From Gnetum montanum (taxonomy: Eukaryota > Streptophyta > Gnetopsida > Gnetales > Gnetaceae), in contig MNCI01015802.1 in NCBI GenBank assembly GCA_015680685.1, forward strand, positions 1-25,278: a stretch of DNA of 25,278 nt, in the 5' to 3' direction. The number at the start of each line of letters is the position of its first letter. The first letter of the stretch is position 1. This document shows, in pieces, positions 10,340 through 20,084 of this stretch. The notes under the pieces are model-generated. The model saw only the letters and a list, made by a program, of their open reading frames with translations, did not search any database and was not told where the DNA came from. A program made the translations under genes and the position numbers.

Positions 10340-10860
10340 TAATAATTAGGCTTCACATCTAACTGAGGGTGTTAGCCACTACATTTTGTTTTTCAACAAT
10401 ATACTTGATTTCAAAATCATACTCTACAAGTAATTCCACCCACCTATATGGTGTTGTATTTAAAATTGGTTATCTCTATAGGTATTCTAAACTTTTGTGA
10501 TTAGTTTTTAAAACAAATCTTTTCCAACAAAGATAGTATCTTCAAACCTTTAAAGCATGAATGATAGCTAATAATTCTAGATTATGACTTAAATAATTTT
10601 CCTCAACTTCTTGTAATTTACAAGATTCAAAACATACCATCTTATCTTCTTAAGAAAGAACTACACTAATCCCCTCTTTGTATGTGACTGTAGATGATTT
10701 GAATGGTATATTTGCATCTAGGATCCTCAAGATAGTAGTTGTTATTAAGATCACCTTTAATCTTAGAAACACTTTCTTGTGCTTTTCATCAAACATAAAC
10801 ACATGTTTTTCTTATTGATAGGGATTCTACTTATCATGATTAAAGGAACTGTACCATATG
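10340..10860 (-). pseudogene. RNase H and RT thumb remnant, element E
   Basis: The minus strand reads EKHKKVFLRLKVILITT (about 10745-10795, the RT-RNase H connection), then GISVVLS, ENYLSHNLELLAIIHALKV (about 10550-10610), FVLKTNHKSLEYL (about 10480-10530) and FEIKYIVEKQNVVANTLS (about 10365-10420). These match the expected order in gypsy RNase H. The catalytic TDH reads TNH, an Asp to Asn change. The RT catalytic region upstream is missing. The gap 10200-10340 has no clear motif. Confidence 0.75.
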
Positions 10861-10944
10861 AAACGTAGTGTGATCTAGTCATTAATTTTTGAAGATGGTG
10901 TTAATGTGAATTACAAAGCACACTTGTGTAGATCATTGCATTTA

Positions 10945-11390
10945 ATAAATTTAAAATAGATATGATATATATAATACATGAAAAACTGGTATTTCCATGA
11001 CTAGAAAGTACATAAAATATTTATGATTTTTATATTTTATAATTTTTTATGAATTTTATAAAGATAAGAATAAAACAATAAATACAACATATGCATTGTA
11101 ATTCCTTTTGAGATAAGTGACAATGCTTATACACGAACACATTCATGAATTGCAATCCCTTAAGGAGTAGGTGCAATGCCTCACATAAAAAGCTTAAAAT
11201 GGCTTCTAATCATAACTTCGATGACCCAATACCATGCCATAATAGTATGACTAGGAAGATAATGCCTAAAGACCAAGCATTTAGCTATTTAAGATAATTA
11301 ACTACTCTCAATATATAAAATTTGACTAGATTACTTGTGGACACTTGTGATCTATATGGTTAGGCATACGATCTACTTTACTGCTTAGCA
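10945..11390 (+). repeat. 5' LTR remnant of element F/C
   Basis: The right end is defined. Bases 11355-11390 (ATATGGTTAGGCATACGATC ... CTGCTTAGCA) align with the end of the B LTR (GTATGGTTGAGCGTAGGGGT ... CTGCTCATCA), and a PBS follows at once. The start is uncertain: TAATAAATTTAAAAT at about 10945 resembles TAATGAATCTATAAT at the presumed 3' LTR start (24781), but the body is too worn to align. The region is very AT-rich. Bases 10861-10944 show no recognisable feature. Confidence 0.5.
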
Positions 11391-11391
11391 T

Positions 11392-11409
11392 TAGCACCAT
11401 TGTTGGGGA
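11392..11409 (+). promoter_or_regulatory. Primer-binding site, element F/C
   Basis: TAGCACCATTGTTGGGGA lies one base after the LTR end. It differs from the usual plant tRNA-Asp site by transitions only, as expected of cytosine deamination. Confidence 0.7.
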
Positions 11410-11912
11410 ATGGTGTTAGTGTTTTAGATGTTTAGAATTATTTAAGGATCTCTATTAGAACATAAAATGAATTATCATCTAAAAATAATAATGTTTTATT
11501 TCAATGCATACTTATCAACTACAAAATATCATATTCTTGAAGGGCAAATTCCCCACTTGCTGATGATTTAGCAATGGGACATGATAAAATCAATAAGAAT
11601 CAAGACAAAATATCACAAAAACTAATTATGATTTATCAGCATTCATATTCATATTATTTAAATTACACATTCATTCTTTACCAAGATGAACAACTACAAT
11701 GAAGGAACCTAGAAGACAATATTGTGTTACCACCTAATCATTCAGTTCCATCGATGCTCATGACCTCCTTAATGAAAGTGAAGCTTGAAGTAGTAACCCT
11801 AGACTACAAGGAATTTGATGAAATATCCAAGTTCGATCAACCCATTGAAGCCCAACTACGAAAGTATCATTTCATGAAAACATACTATTGTAGTAAAAAA
11901 AAGAAGGATACT
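11410..11912 (+). pseudogene. Leader and gag N-terminus of element F/C, cut by element B
   Basis: The leader (11410 to about 11680) starts GGTGTTAGTGTTTTAGATG, matching the B leader at 12748. From about 11685 the DNA aligns with element A gag (ATGAACAACTA in both). The frame GAAGACAATATTGTGTTACC encodes EDNIVLPPNHSVPSMLM, and RKYHFMKTYYCSK follows. It ends at the B insertion, and gag resumes after 20084. Most of 11724-11912 is open, but upstream stops are present. Confidence 0.65.
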
Positions 11913-11938
11913 TGATGAATCATAATTTGCCAGGCCCT

Positions 11939-11994
11939 GATATCGAGTACGCGATATTGCAGCATGGGTATGATATCATATACATAATATCATG
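11939..11994 (+). promoter_or_regulatory. GATAT-motif array in 5' LTR U3 (element B)
   Basis: GATATC, GATATT and GATATC units alternate with GTACGCG and GGTAT-type words at about 15-20 bp spacing, ending 15 bases before the TATA box. The same design recurs at 19344-19400 and internally at 15755-15826. A role in transcription is inferred from position only. Confidence 0.5.
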
Positions 11995-12009
11995 ATTCCT
12001 GTGTTAGCC

Positions 12010-12018
12010 TATAAATAT
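12010..12018 (+). promoter_or_regulatory. TATA box of element B 5' LTR
   Basis: TATAAATAT in the context GCCTATAAATATAG, about 97 bases from the LTR start. Confidence 0.65.
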
Positions 12019-12729
12019 AGCACTGAGGTGCACAATTGAGGAGATTTTTTTTGGGGGTGGGGAGAGGAAGAATCAAGTTCTTTTCTTTAGTTTAGTTTCT
12101 TTCTTTCTTTCATTCTTTCAAGCTAGTTATTTCTAGTGCATGCCCACAAAGTCACATTTGTAATCGCACAGCACCTTTGTTCGAGTGTGATGTACTTGGA
12201 CACATGCATGACTGGCAATGAAGATTGAGATTACTTTCATCATTGCAACATTCACTTAGATTAATTCTTGTTGATTTGATTATTTAATACCTTCTTTAGT
12301 TAACGGTTGATTTATTATTATTTACTTTTCCTGTATTAAGCAGAATGTGTACACCTTAATCATGAGTGTTTAAGTGCAAATACTTGGCACACCCAACAGT
12401 AATTCCACAAAGTCCAAGACATGTATGGATGGTTAAGGACATATCTCATCACCATAGGCTAATTTAGACTTTGCTTCCATCATTAGTTTAATCAATTTAT
12501 CCTTTCTATTATTAGGATTAATGTAAAATTAGGACCACATCATATGCCTCACTTTAGACTAAATCATACATGACAAAGCTACTACTAATCTAGGTGGGAA
12601 GATAGCGAACTACAATCAATGTAAAACTGTCTAGGTGCCACAACTAGTCCATCCGCGGAGTTCAACTGAATGGCGTGTACACGCTCATATTCGTATGGTT
12701 GAGCGTAGGGGTACCTCACTGCTCATCAT

Positions 12730-12747
12730 TGGCACTATTGTCATGGA
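12730..12747 (+). promoter_or_regulatory. Primer-binding site, element B
   Basis: TGGCACTATTGTCATGGA lies one base after the LTR end. It is a tRNA-Asp-type site with mostly C-to-T and G-to-A changes. Confidence 0.7.
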
Positions 12748-12853
12748 TGGTGTTAGTTATCTAGATTAGTTATATTACACAAGATCATTGTAAAAGGGTA
12801 TTAACAATATATCTTTTGAGAAGTATTCAAACACACCCCACTAATTAACAATA

Positions 12854-14403
12854 ATGTCTCACTCACGTGGAAATGATTATGAACTGTATAGAGAATCTAT
12901 TCATTGGAGAACTAACAAAATATACAATGAAAAAATTGGAGTGATCCACCTTATGAAGGGATTTTTCATGACCATAGCCACCCTAATGACACTCAAAGAC
13001 TAGATGCACCTAAGGCAGAAAATCTTGAAGAAGATGACATAAGTACTAAACTAGGGGAAGAGAAAGGTCTAGAACTACAAGGAAGAGGAAGCAACCAATT
13101 CTGAAAGGATGATATAGCCCCAACCTTTGTCAATATAGAAATTGATAGATGAAATTAAGGCAAAGCATAACAAGATGACCATATGGGCAAATGAACAAAG
13201 TGTGAATTTAGAAGACACTATTGGGGAGAGGGTCATCCAAAATAAACCTAGCAATCGAAACATATAGAGGGCATAGAAATCATAAACAATTAACAACACT
13301 GTTTAGCAACTAGGGAGAATGGCTAAGGGTAACAAGGCCAAAGGCTCAACTATAGATAATGAGGATGGATGTTATGCCTATATATATGACCATCCAAAGG
13401 GCCATTGCCTAGTCTTGTCACATCTATATGAGCATTGGGAAGGGAAGCTACACCCAAAATTTGTACAAAGGTATTAGTTTAGGCACATCCCTGTTCCACA
13501 AGGTAATTATGGACAACCCCATAACCCATTGTACTATCCTGAGGGGAGCTATTACTAGCCTCAACACTTTGCTCCATTATAGTGGAAAAACTCACAAGCA
13601 TGGGGGAGGCCACCATCTAGCTTGCCACATCCTCCCTATCTGCCAAAACCAAATGCCTACTTTATTCAAGATCTTGTTTCTCCAACCAATTTTGAATCCT
13701 CTACCTCTAATTGTTGTTATCACTCTCCTAAGTACCATTGATCCATGTCTTCTCTTGAGGAATCACCACCTTGTACTTCCCACACTTCTCCTCACCCTCG
13801 GTATCCTCATCCTTCACCTCCCTCTACACTATCGTCAAATGTATCGAATGATTCTGCACCACCGTGCCAATCAACGGATGTAACTTGTGCTACTGCTATT
13901 AATGAAAGTAGGTTCCCTACATAATGTTGAAATCATCCCTTCTTTAAGCATGACTATAAGAAGAAGAATCACACTTTCAAACCTACTCCACCCTCTAAAC
14001 CAGCCCAAGGTCAACCTAGTGCCACACCTTCCTTAGCCTCATCAATAGCCCCTGTCACTATACCTAGGCCTCCACCTCACACTCAACATTCACACGATCC
14101 AGTGAATTCACAAACATGAAAGGACACATAGATCCATGCATACTACCATATAGTCAAGGGTGTCGTAGTGGGCTAGATTTCCCTCATAATGTACACACAC
14201 CATCTAACCTACCCCACTATGCTTCCTATAATCAAGTGTGTAACCAACAATTTCTCTACTCAGCCACCATACCACTAATAGACACCCAATGGCTAGGGCA
14301 TGATGGGCTCCTAACATTTCATACATGCATGGATCCTATTCATCCACTTATTAATCCTAGCCATGACCAAATGTTTAGTCATGGGGATCACCGCCCATTC
14401 TAA
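12854..14403 (+). pseudogene. Gag-like frame of element B without capsid core
   Basis: The ATG at 12854 (MSHSRGNDYELYRE) opens a frame that stays in phase to 14118 with in-frame stops but no frameshift. It continues in a shifted frame as an open Pro/His/Tyr-rich stretch to 14403. Residues about 95-135 (IDEIKAKHNKM ... NLEDTIGERVIQNK) look helical. A zinc-knuckle-like segment, CYAYIYDHPKGHC, lies at 13370-13408, followed by LVLSHLYE, which is shared with F/C. Then comes a Pro/Tyr-rich tail (PQGNYGQPHNPLYYPEGSYY near 13487-13550) like the one in A. The start-to-knuckle distance is about 170 codons against roughly 640 in A, so the capsid domain is missing. Confidence 0.6.
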
Positions 14404-15754
14404 TTTCCAAGAATCTTAAGTGTTATTTTATCTTTTTATTTTACGATTTTTTGTCATTTCTCTATTTCTTATATTTCTTCTACTTTTTCTAATTATTGTT
14501 TTCAATTTTCCATTGTAATCTCGATCATGAATAAGTTGATCATGTTGCCCATTAAGGTGAGGTTTTTCTCTATGTTGCCTAGTCATAAGGGACTGATTAT
14601 TCAGACATTGAAACCATGACATCCATCCACCTATTCTATTAATAAGAGGTTCATGCTCTAGTCACAATGTTAATCTTTTTCATCATCCAACTATAAATAA
14701 TTTGATACTCATTATGCCTAGAGAGACGAGTGAAGGACCAAGGTGGAATAATAAGGGTATGATATCAAGGGGATTTGTAGATTCTCTTTGGCTACTTTCA
14801 TATGTTCTATCATGTTTCTGAGGTTGTAACTATATCCTTGTAGATCTAACAAAAAATGGAAGTAAGAGCAACTCAAAATGACACTAAATAAGCTTATGTG
14901 AGTCCCACTTGAAAGACATGTACTCATGCCTGAAGGTAGGTGACTTCATAGAGCCAAAAAAACAAGAGAGAATGAAAAAAAAAAAGAGAAAGAAGAAAAG
15001 AGTGAGCCACCATGACACTCCTCTCTTGCTCCTCCCTTGAACAAAACGCCAAGTTGCAACTATGGTAGGCTTATGGTTGTTTGTCAATGGGATGAACCAA
15101 TGTGGTGTCACTATAATGTGGTATGGACTTAGTCTGGAACTTGGAAAGCCAAACACATGGTTATTTAATCACTAATTACACACAAGATTCTATTGTGACC
15201 ATCATTAGAAATCTCATGCCCTGATCTCTACAATGCCTTCTGTAGTTCATCTCATCTCGTTGCCTGAGTGTTTATGACTTGTGGTTGGTGTAATGTAGAG
15301 TTATTATCTCAAATCGATGGTTTTAACATGTGTGTTTTGTTTATAGGTATATTTTGCATTCAACTTCTCTAGTGCCCACGGACATTAGAGGTGTGGTTCC
15401 ACAAGGGCATCATAGGCTAGAGCTTACTTTGGGGAGGATCTACTTGTGTAACTTTTGTAACTTGTTCCTGTTGCACATAACCACATTATTTTACACCCTT
15501 TAACTACTCACTTAAGTGAATTATCCTTTCCCTTATCATTTTAATCAGTCATTCCTCAACACCTACTATACACCCTTCGTCTTGGCCCCTTTTCACAAAT
15601 ATTAATATATGATCCCACCATGACATACTTCTGGTGCCTCAAAATTGATTTTCCAAATACCCTAGAACTTCCAATTTAATATCAAATCCTTCATTAAATA
15701 TCAAAAATTTATTATTTCTACTTAATCCCTACAGTCAATGCATGTCGATGGGGA
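14404..15754 (+). other. Non-coding 3' region of element B (homologous to 22960-24450)
   Basis: A T-rich tract (about 14420-14510) is followed by non-coding sequence sharing landmarks with the F/C 3' region: a GGACCAAG ... GATTTGTAGATTCT block (about 14737-14785 versus 23322-23373) and a CTTACTTTGGGGAGGA block (about 15424-15440 versus 24222-24238). In A and F/C this type of region follows integrase, so B looks like a deletion derivative joining gag to the 3' region. An A-rich run at 14973-15000 is the only simple repeat. No coding frame is supported. Confidence 0.55.
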
Positions 15755-15844
15755 CATAATATTACGTACACGATATTGTGTTCGACTTGATATTGGGTAT
15801 GTAGTATTGAGTACATGATATCAGGTCTCCCCTACCTATATATA
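15755..15844 (+). promoter_or_regulatory. Internal U3-like promoter in element B
   Basis: A GATAT array (ATATT-ACGTACAC-GATATT ... GATATT ... GATATC, 15755-15826) is followed by CCTATATATACTAATA (TATA box at 15837-15844). Motif content, order and distance to TATA mirror both B LTRs, but the sequences before and after do not align well, so it is not a plain third LTR. It lies about 530 bases upstream of the extra frame starting at 16378 and could be its promoter. Function is inference. Confidence 0.5.
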
Positions 15845-16377
15845 CTAATAACCCCACCTACTTCATGTTCATTTCTTTCATTTAACACTAGGGGAGTTGT
15901 TGAAGTTATCCTTTGTGACTTAAAGCTTTCAATCTCCATCTTCCAAGTGCAATATCTTGCCCCCTAACATTCCGATTTCAATTCTGTTTGATCCTAGTTG
16001 AACCCGAAGTGTTTCACTTAGTCATGGGGGGTACTACAGTGGGAAGTGTGCATAATTTTTTATCATCCAAAGGCTATCATAGGGGTAAGAAATTTAATAT
16101 TTACTAAAGAAACATTTTGTGTTTAAATGCCAAGTTAATTTTCATCAATCACCCAAGCCACCCAAATGATTGTGAGTGCCACATGTAAAAAAATTGATGA
16201 AACCCAATGATGTAGGATCAATAATAACACCTTTTAGAGCCACTTCTTGAAAATATTTCTAACTCTAAAATCATACTACACAATTATGGACTATTAATTA
16301 AGGAAATGAGTAAGGTATGAGTTGATAAAAATTTCTCTACATAACCTTAGTAATAGTTGATCTTTGTGTGATTACAA
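15845..16377 (+). other. Leader between the internal promoter and the extra frame
   Basis: No coding frame. It contains AGTCATGGGGGGTA at 16020-16033, almost identical to the polypurine motif AGTCATGGGGGTA just before the 3' LTR (19306-19318). The rest is AT-rich and has no other recognisable feature. Confidence 0.4.
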
Positions 16378-19143
16378 ATGGCTCCAAAAAGACGAGATCA
16401 AGCAGGACCTTTCCAAGGTGCAGCTAAACACCTGAGAGGAGGTAAAGGCTAAGAACCTCACGTAGAACATGTAAAGCAAGAAGCACACTCATTCAGCATT
16501 CATCAGGAAACCCCTACAACAATGCAATCTGGCCATCTGGAAGGTGGAAAAGTTAGAGTCCCAAAACCAGGGCAACATCTCACACTATCCCCAAAATGCC
16601 TCCAAGCCATTTGGGAGAAGTCCACCTTCACATCTATGATTGTGGAGCTCAATTTCGAGCCTTTCATTGAGTTTGCCCCTAAACCAGTGAAGACTCAACT
16701 TAAGGCATCTCCATTATGGCCCATTCTCTTAGAAAATGGTGACTGGTATTTGGGTGAAACATACCAATTCTGGCATGGCATGGAGGAAGGCACCATTGCT
16801 AATGTAGGTGGTCTTTCCATTGATTTCTCTACAAAAGCCATTGTAAAGGTCCTGAATCTTCCAAGCAAAGCACCAAAGGTTGCTCATTTGTCCACTCGCT
16901 TGAACGCAGATGCAACAAAATTATGGTTGAAACAGGCTTATGACAAAGAAAATAAAGTTTATATAGAATTGACCCTAGAAAAGAGGATTTACTTTAAGAT
17001 TGACACTTATCACATTGTCCCCACTAAAGGTTTATATAGATTATCTATTTATGCAGTGCGCAGTAGTGCAGTTTTGATGGGAAGATTTAATGTAAATCTA
17101 CCCCATTTATATATGATGGAAATACTAAGGCAATTTGAAAAAAGAAAAATAGGGAAGCTTGCCTTACCTTTCCCTTGTCTCATTAGGAAGTTGTGCAAAT
17201 GTGTTGGAATTTTGAGCTATACAAATAATATTCTTAAAAAAGCCTAAACTGCATCGTATGTTGCACTACTCAAACCATCAGTGCCAAGGAAAGACATTGG
17301 CAAGTAATCAAAGCAAGAAGAAGAGCGAACAGTTGGGCCCACTGCACAAATGACAAGGCCCAACCAATAATAGAAAGCAAGGCCTAGCACACAACCCACA
17401 AGCTAGGAAGCTAAACAATCGCCACCACCACAATAAGACTATCGACCATCCATCAATCACCTCCGACCAATTGTTGGGATGGTCAGTTGAGGGAGTCATG
17501 ATGTTGAAAATTTATTCAAGGTCATTGACAATGTTGTGTAGCCCACTGTTTTAGCTGATCCTACAAGTGGATACATTTTGTTGATTTTAGGATGAGAGTC
17601 CCAATGGTCTTAGTAGATCTCTAGGAATGCCGCATCCTTCCAAGTTAGAGTAGAAACTAGTGAAGGTGCCACAGTTGTGGTCATGCAGCATCAAGATGTG
17701 ACAAGCATAACAGAGGTGGTCATAGATCACATCAAAGAATATTTTAATGTACCTGTTGTGCCATCGACAAATTTCATGAGAGCACATGATGCTCAAGTTT
17801 TGGCCAATTCCTCAATGACTCTTGTAGAACATGAGGATGTTTTGGATTGCTTGCTACAAACAAGACAAGTCATGACTTCCTTGTTTAACATCCCTTAAGA
17901 TGTCACAGTAGCACAATCAAACCTCATTTTAACCAAAGGAAAATTGGTCATGGCTAAAGTTAGGGTCAAGCATGTGAAAGCAAAGCTACAAAGACTACAA
18001 GAAAAGCTCATCACCCTACAAGCTGAATGAAGGGATCCTTCCCAATTCATTGCAGCTAACCAATTGGATGTTTTCAGAACCAAGCAACTAAATAAATTGT
18101 TGGAAGAAAATAAAATGGTGGTAAGGGAGAAAGAACAAGCTAATTGGGATGCTTCCAAGGTACAAGCTCAAATGTACACACATGCTAAAGCTCTCAAGGC
18201 CTTACAGGAGGAGATTAAACAACTTGCTACTGAAAATCTTTAGTTGACGACAATGAAGAAATAGAAGAATGTTTTCAAAGAAAGTTTTCAACAAATGTGA
18301 GAACAATTAGTACGGGTCAACCAAGATATGAATTTCTTCGCCAGGAAAAATAGAACCCTCTCAATGGAGGAGGTATGTGCCATCTATCAAAAGATGGAAA
18401 TAGAGATAGGTGCATGGAAAAATGAGGCCAAGAAGCATGAGAAGTTAAAAGAGAACTTCCGTGATCAGGTGGGGATGTACAAAGAAATCATCAAAAAAGA
18501 GATCCATATGGCTATGGCTCACATTGACTCTTTTAGTGCTCAGCACATTGATTGGCAAGCCGTATATGCCTTCACGTAACAAGCAGAACTGAAAAGCCAG
18601 GACTTGTAGATTCAGGCCTTAACAAACTACATAGAGTTGGCAAATCTGTGATATGCCAACTTAGCCATGTTAATAGCAAGGTTCCCAAGAATTGAGCTTG
18701 AGAAAAAAGTAGGTGCCACTTATGCTAAATATGATATAGAGTTTATTGAACATAAGAAAACATTGCAAAAATTAGAAGTTGTAGACTCTGAATTAGAAGT
18801 GGTCAAAGCAAACTACCATGATCAAAGAGATGTAGTAGCAAACTTGGCTCGACGATTGATAGATTACCATGAATTATGAGATAAAGCTAAAGCCTATGAG
18901 GAGGAACGATAGTAGTTTGCTGCATGGTATGTTAAAGCAAACCAGATGCTTCCACAACTACTATGTCCATGGGAAGTGCCAGCCCCATCAAACATTGGGA
19001 CATCAACATGGACTGTGCATGATCCTCGAATAGAAGAAGAGAAACTATATGTGATTCTCACCCATCAATAATCTTAGATTCCTGCAAGGCTAGACAAAGA
19101 AAAAACACTAATGGAGGAGCCACCACCTCCGGGAACCACATGA
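16378..19143 (+). pseudogene. Extra 921-codon frame in element B: Transposase_32-like N-terminus plus coiled coil
   Basis: The ATG at 16378 (MAPKRRDQAGPFQGAAKHLR) opens a single frame ending at TGA 19141-19143. I count 25 in-frame stops (for example 16450, 17245, 17305, 17896, 18028, 18577, 18877) and no frameshift. Residues 49-290 are fully open. There, VGGLSIDFSTKAIVKVLNLP resembles the core of the plant Transposase_32-type domain found in retrotransposon-associated proteins; this is recognition from memory, not a search. A stop-rich Pro/Gln linker (about 291-420) follows. Then comes a long Lys/Glu/Leu-rich part (about 500-845; e.g. HVKAKLQRLQEKLITLQAE, KKHEKLKENFRDQV) with coiled-coil character, and a short tail with EEPPPPGTT. 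Neither A nor F/C shows this frame. Function is unknown; a structural or DNA-binding cargo protein is possible. Confidence 0.6.
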
Positions 19144-19305
19144 GTTCCAACATTTTGCATTTTGTATTTTGTGTTTTGTGTTCAAGTTTTGTGTTTCCCA
19201 TACTGTAGCATGGTTAGTTAGTAGTAGTCAATAATCCCATACCTTCATAATTTTTTGTAAGGGGCTTATTTCTCATTGTATTAACTCGAGGATGATTTTT
19301 TATTC
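19144..19305 (+). other. 3' untranslated stretch of element B
   Basis: T/G-rich sequence with TTTTGTGTTTTGTG words directly after the extra frame and before the polypurine tract. No gene is seen. Confidence 0.4.
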
Positions 19306-19318
19306 AGTCATGGGGGTA
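19306..19318 (+). promoter_or_regulatory. Polypurine tract of element B
   Basis: AGTCATGGGGGTA immediately precedes the 3' LTR start TGATGAATC. Similar G-runs precede the presumed F/C 3' LTR (24776-24780) and occur inside B at 16020-16033. Confidence 0.6.
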
Positions 19319-20084
19319 TGATGAATCATGGTTTTCCAAGCCTCGATATTGAGTACGCGATATTGCGGCTTAGGTACGATATCATATACGTGATATCATG
19401 ATTGCAGCATTCACCTATAAATATATCACTTAGTCTAGTTCTTTTCTTCAATTTAGTTTCTTTCTTTCTTTCTTTTAAGCTAGTTATTTCCAATGCATGT
19501 CTGCAATGTGACGTTTGTAATCGCATAGCACCTTTGTTCAAGTGTGACATACTTAGACATGTGCATGACCAACAATAAAGATCGAGATTACTTTCATCAT
19601 TGCAGCATTCACTTAGATTAATTTTTGTTGTTTTGATTATTTAATGCCTTCTTTAGTTAATACTCAATTTATTGTTATTTACTTTTCCTGTCATCAAGCG
19701 GAATGTGTACACCTTAATCATGAGCATTTAAGTGCAAATACTTGGCATGCCCAACAGTAATCACAAAGTCCAAGATGTGTACAAATGATTAAGGATGGAT
19801 ACCATAGCCATAGGCTAATTTAGACTTTTCTTCCATCATTAGTTTAATCAATTTATCCTTTCTATTGTGAAAAGTAACATAAAATTAGGACCACATCATA
19901 TGCCTTACTATAGACTAAACCATACATGACAAAGCTACTACTAGCCCAAGTGGGAAGATAGTGAACTGCAATCAACATATAACTGTCTAGATGCCACAAC
20001 TGGTCCATCTGTGAAGTTTGACTGGATTGCACATACATGCTTGTATTCATATGGTTGAGCATAAGGGTACCTCGTCACTCATTA
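19319..20084 (+). repeat. 3' LTR of element B (766 bp)
   Basis: Starts TGATGAATCATGG and aligns with 11913-12728 to its end at CTCATTA, where the terminal CA has become TA. It holds a GATAT array at 19344-19400, a TATA box at 19416-19425 and a TTTC run near 19454-19475. No PBS follows; instead element F/C gag resumes, as expected of a 3' LTR. Confidence 0.88.
19344..19425 (+). promoter_or_regulatory. GATAT array and TATA box in 3' LTR of element B
   Basis: GATATT-GAGTACGC-GATATT ... GATATC ... GATATC ends at 19400 and TATAAATATA lies at 19416-19425. The layout matches 11939-12018. Confidence 0.55.

Larger units (their letters stand above)
8907..10860 (-). mobile_element. Element E: 5'-truncated Ty3/gypsy remnant of another lineage
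   Basis: The minus strand carries RNase H then integrase remnants whose wording (MDFIVELP, AHFIPL, AYHPKMNDQIE, EFAYNTNY, PFDVVYGQE) fits chromovirus-type plant gypsy elements rather than the A/B/F family. No LTR, PBS, gag or protease is visible. The right end stops near 10860, where RT should continue. The left end is cut by element A at 8906. It is probably the oldest layer in this part. Confidence 0.75.
11913..12728 (+). repeat. 5' LTR of element B (816 bp)
   Basis: Starts TGATGAATCATAATTTGCC and ends CTGCTCATCA, directly before the PBS. It aligns along its length with 19319-20084. It contains a GATAT array (11939-11994), a TATA box (12010) and a TTTC run near 12100. Between TATA and the TTTC run it has about 45 more bases (a G-rich block near 12036-12075) than the 3' LTR. 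The many differences between the two LTRs mean the insertion is old. Confidence 0.9.
11913..20084 (+). mobile_element. Element B: non-autonomous LTR retrotransposon with an extra 921-codon frame
   Basis: The order is 5' LTR (11913-12728), PBS (12730), a gag-like frame (12854-14403), T-rich tract, non-coding region, internal U3-like promoter (15755-15844), extra frame (16378-19143), polypurine tract and 3' LTR (19319-20084). No protease, RT, RNase H or integrase is found, and gag lacks a capsid core, so its movement would have needed proteins from a relative such as A or F/C. Flanking 5-mers ATACT (11908-11912) and ATGTT (20085-20089) differ by two transitions and fit a worn target-site duplication. 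It is inserted in the gag of F/C. Confidence 0.85.

Noticed and set aside
16522-17247. A free-standing host gene of 241 codons
   Set aside because: The frame extends upstream to ATG 16378 and downstream in phase to 19143, and it lies between the LTRs of element B; it is part of a longer decayed frame.
16378-19143. Stop codons read through, recoded or repaired by RNA editing
   Set aside because: Twenty-five stops of all three types in nuclear repeat DNA, with the same decay seen in neighbouring elements, are simply explained by mutation.
19326-20062. Minus-strand ORFs 19326-19550 and 19862-20062
   Set aside because: They lie entirely inside the 3' LTR of element B and match no known domain.
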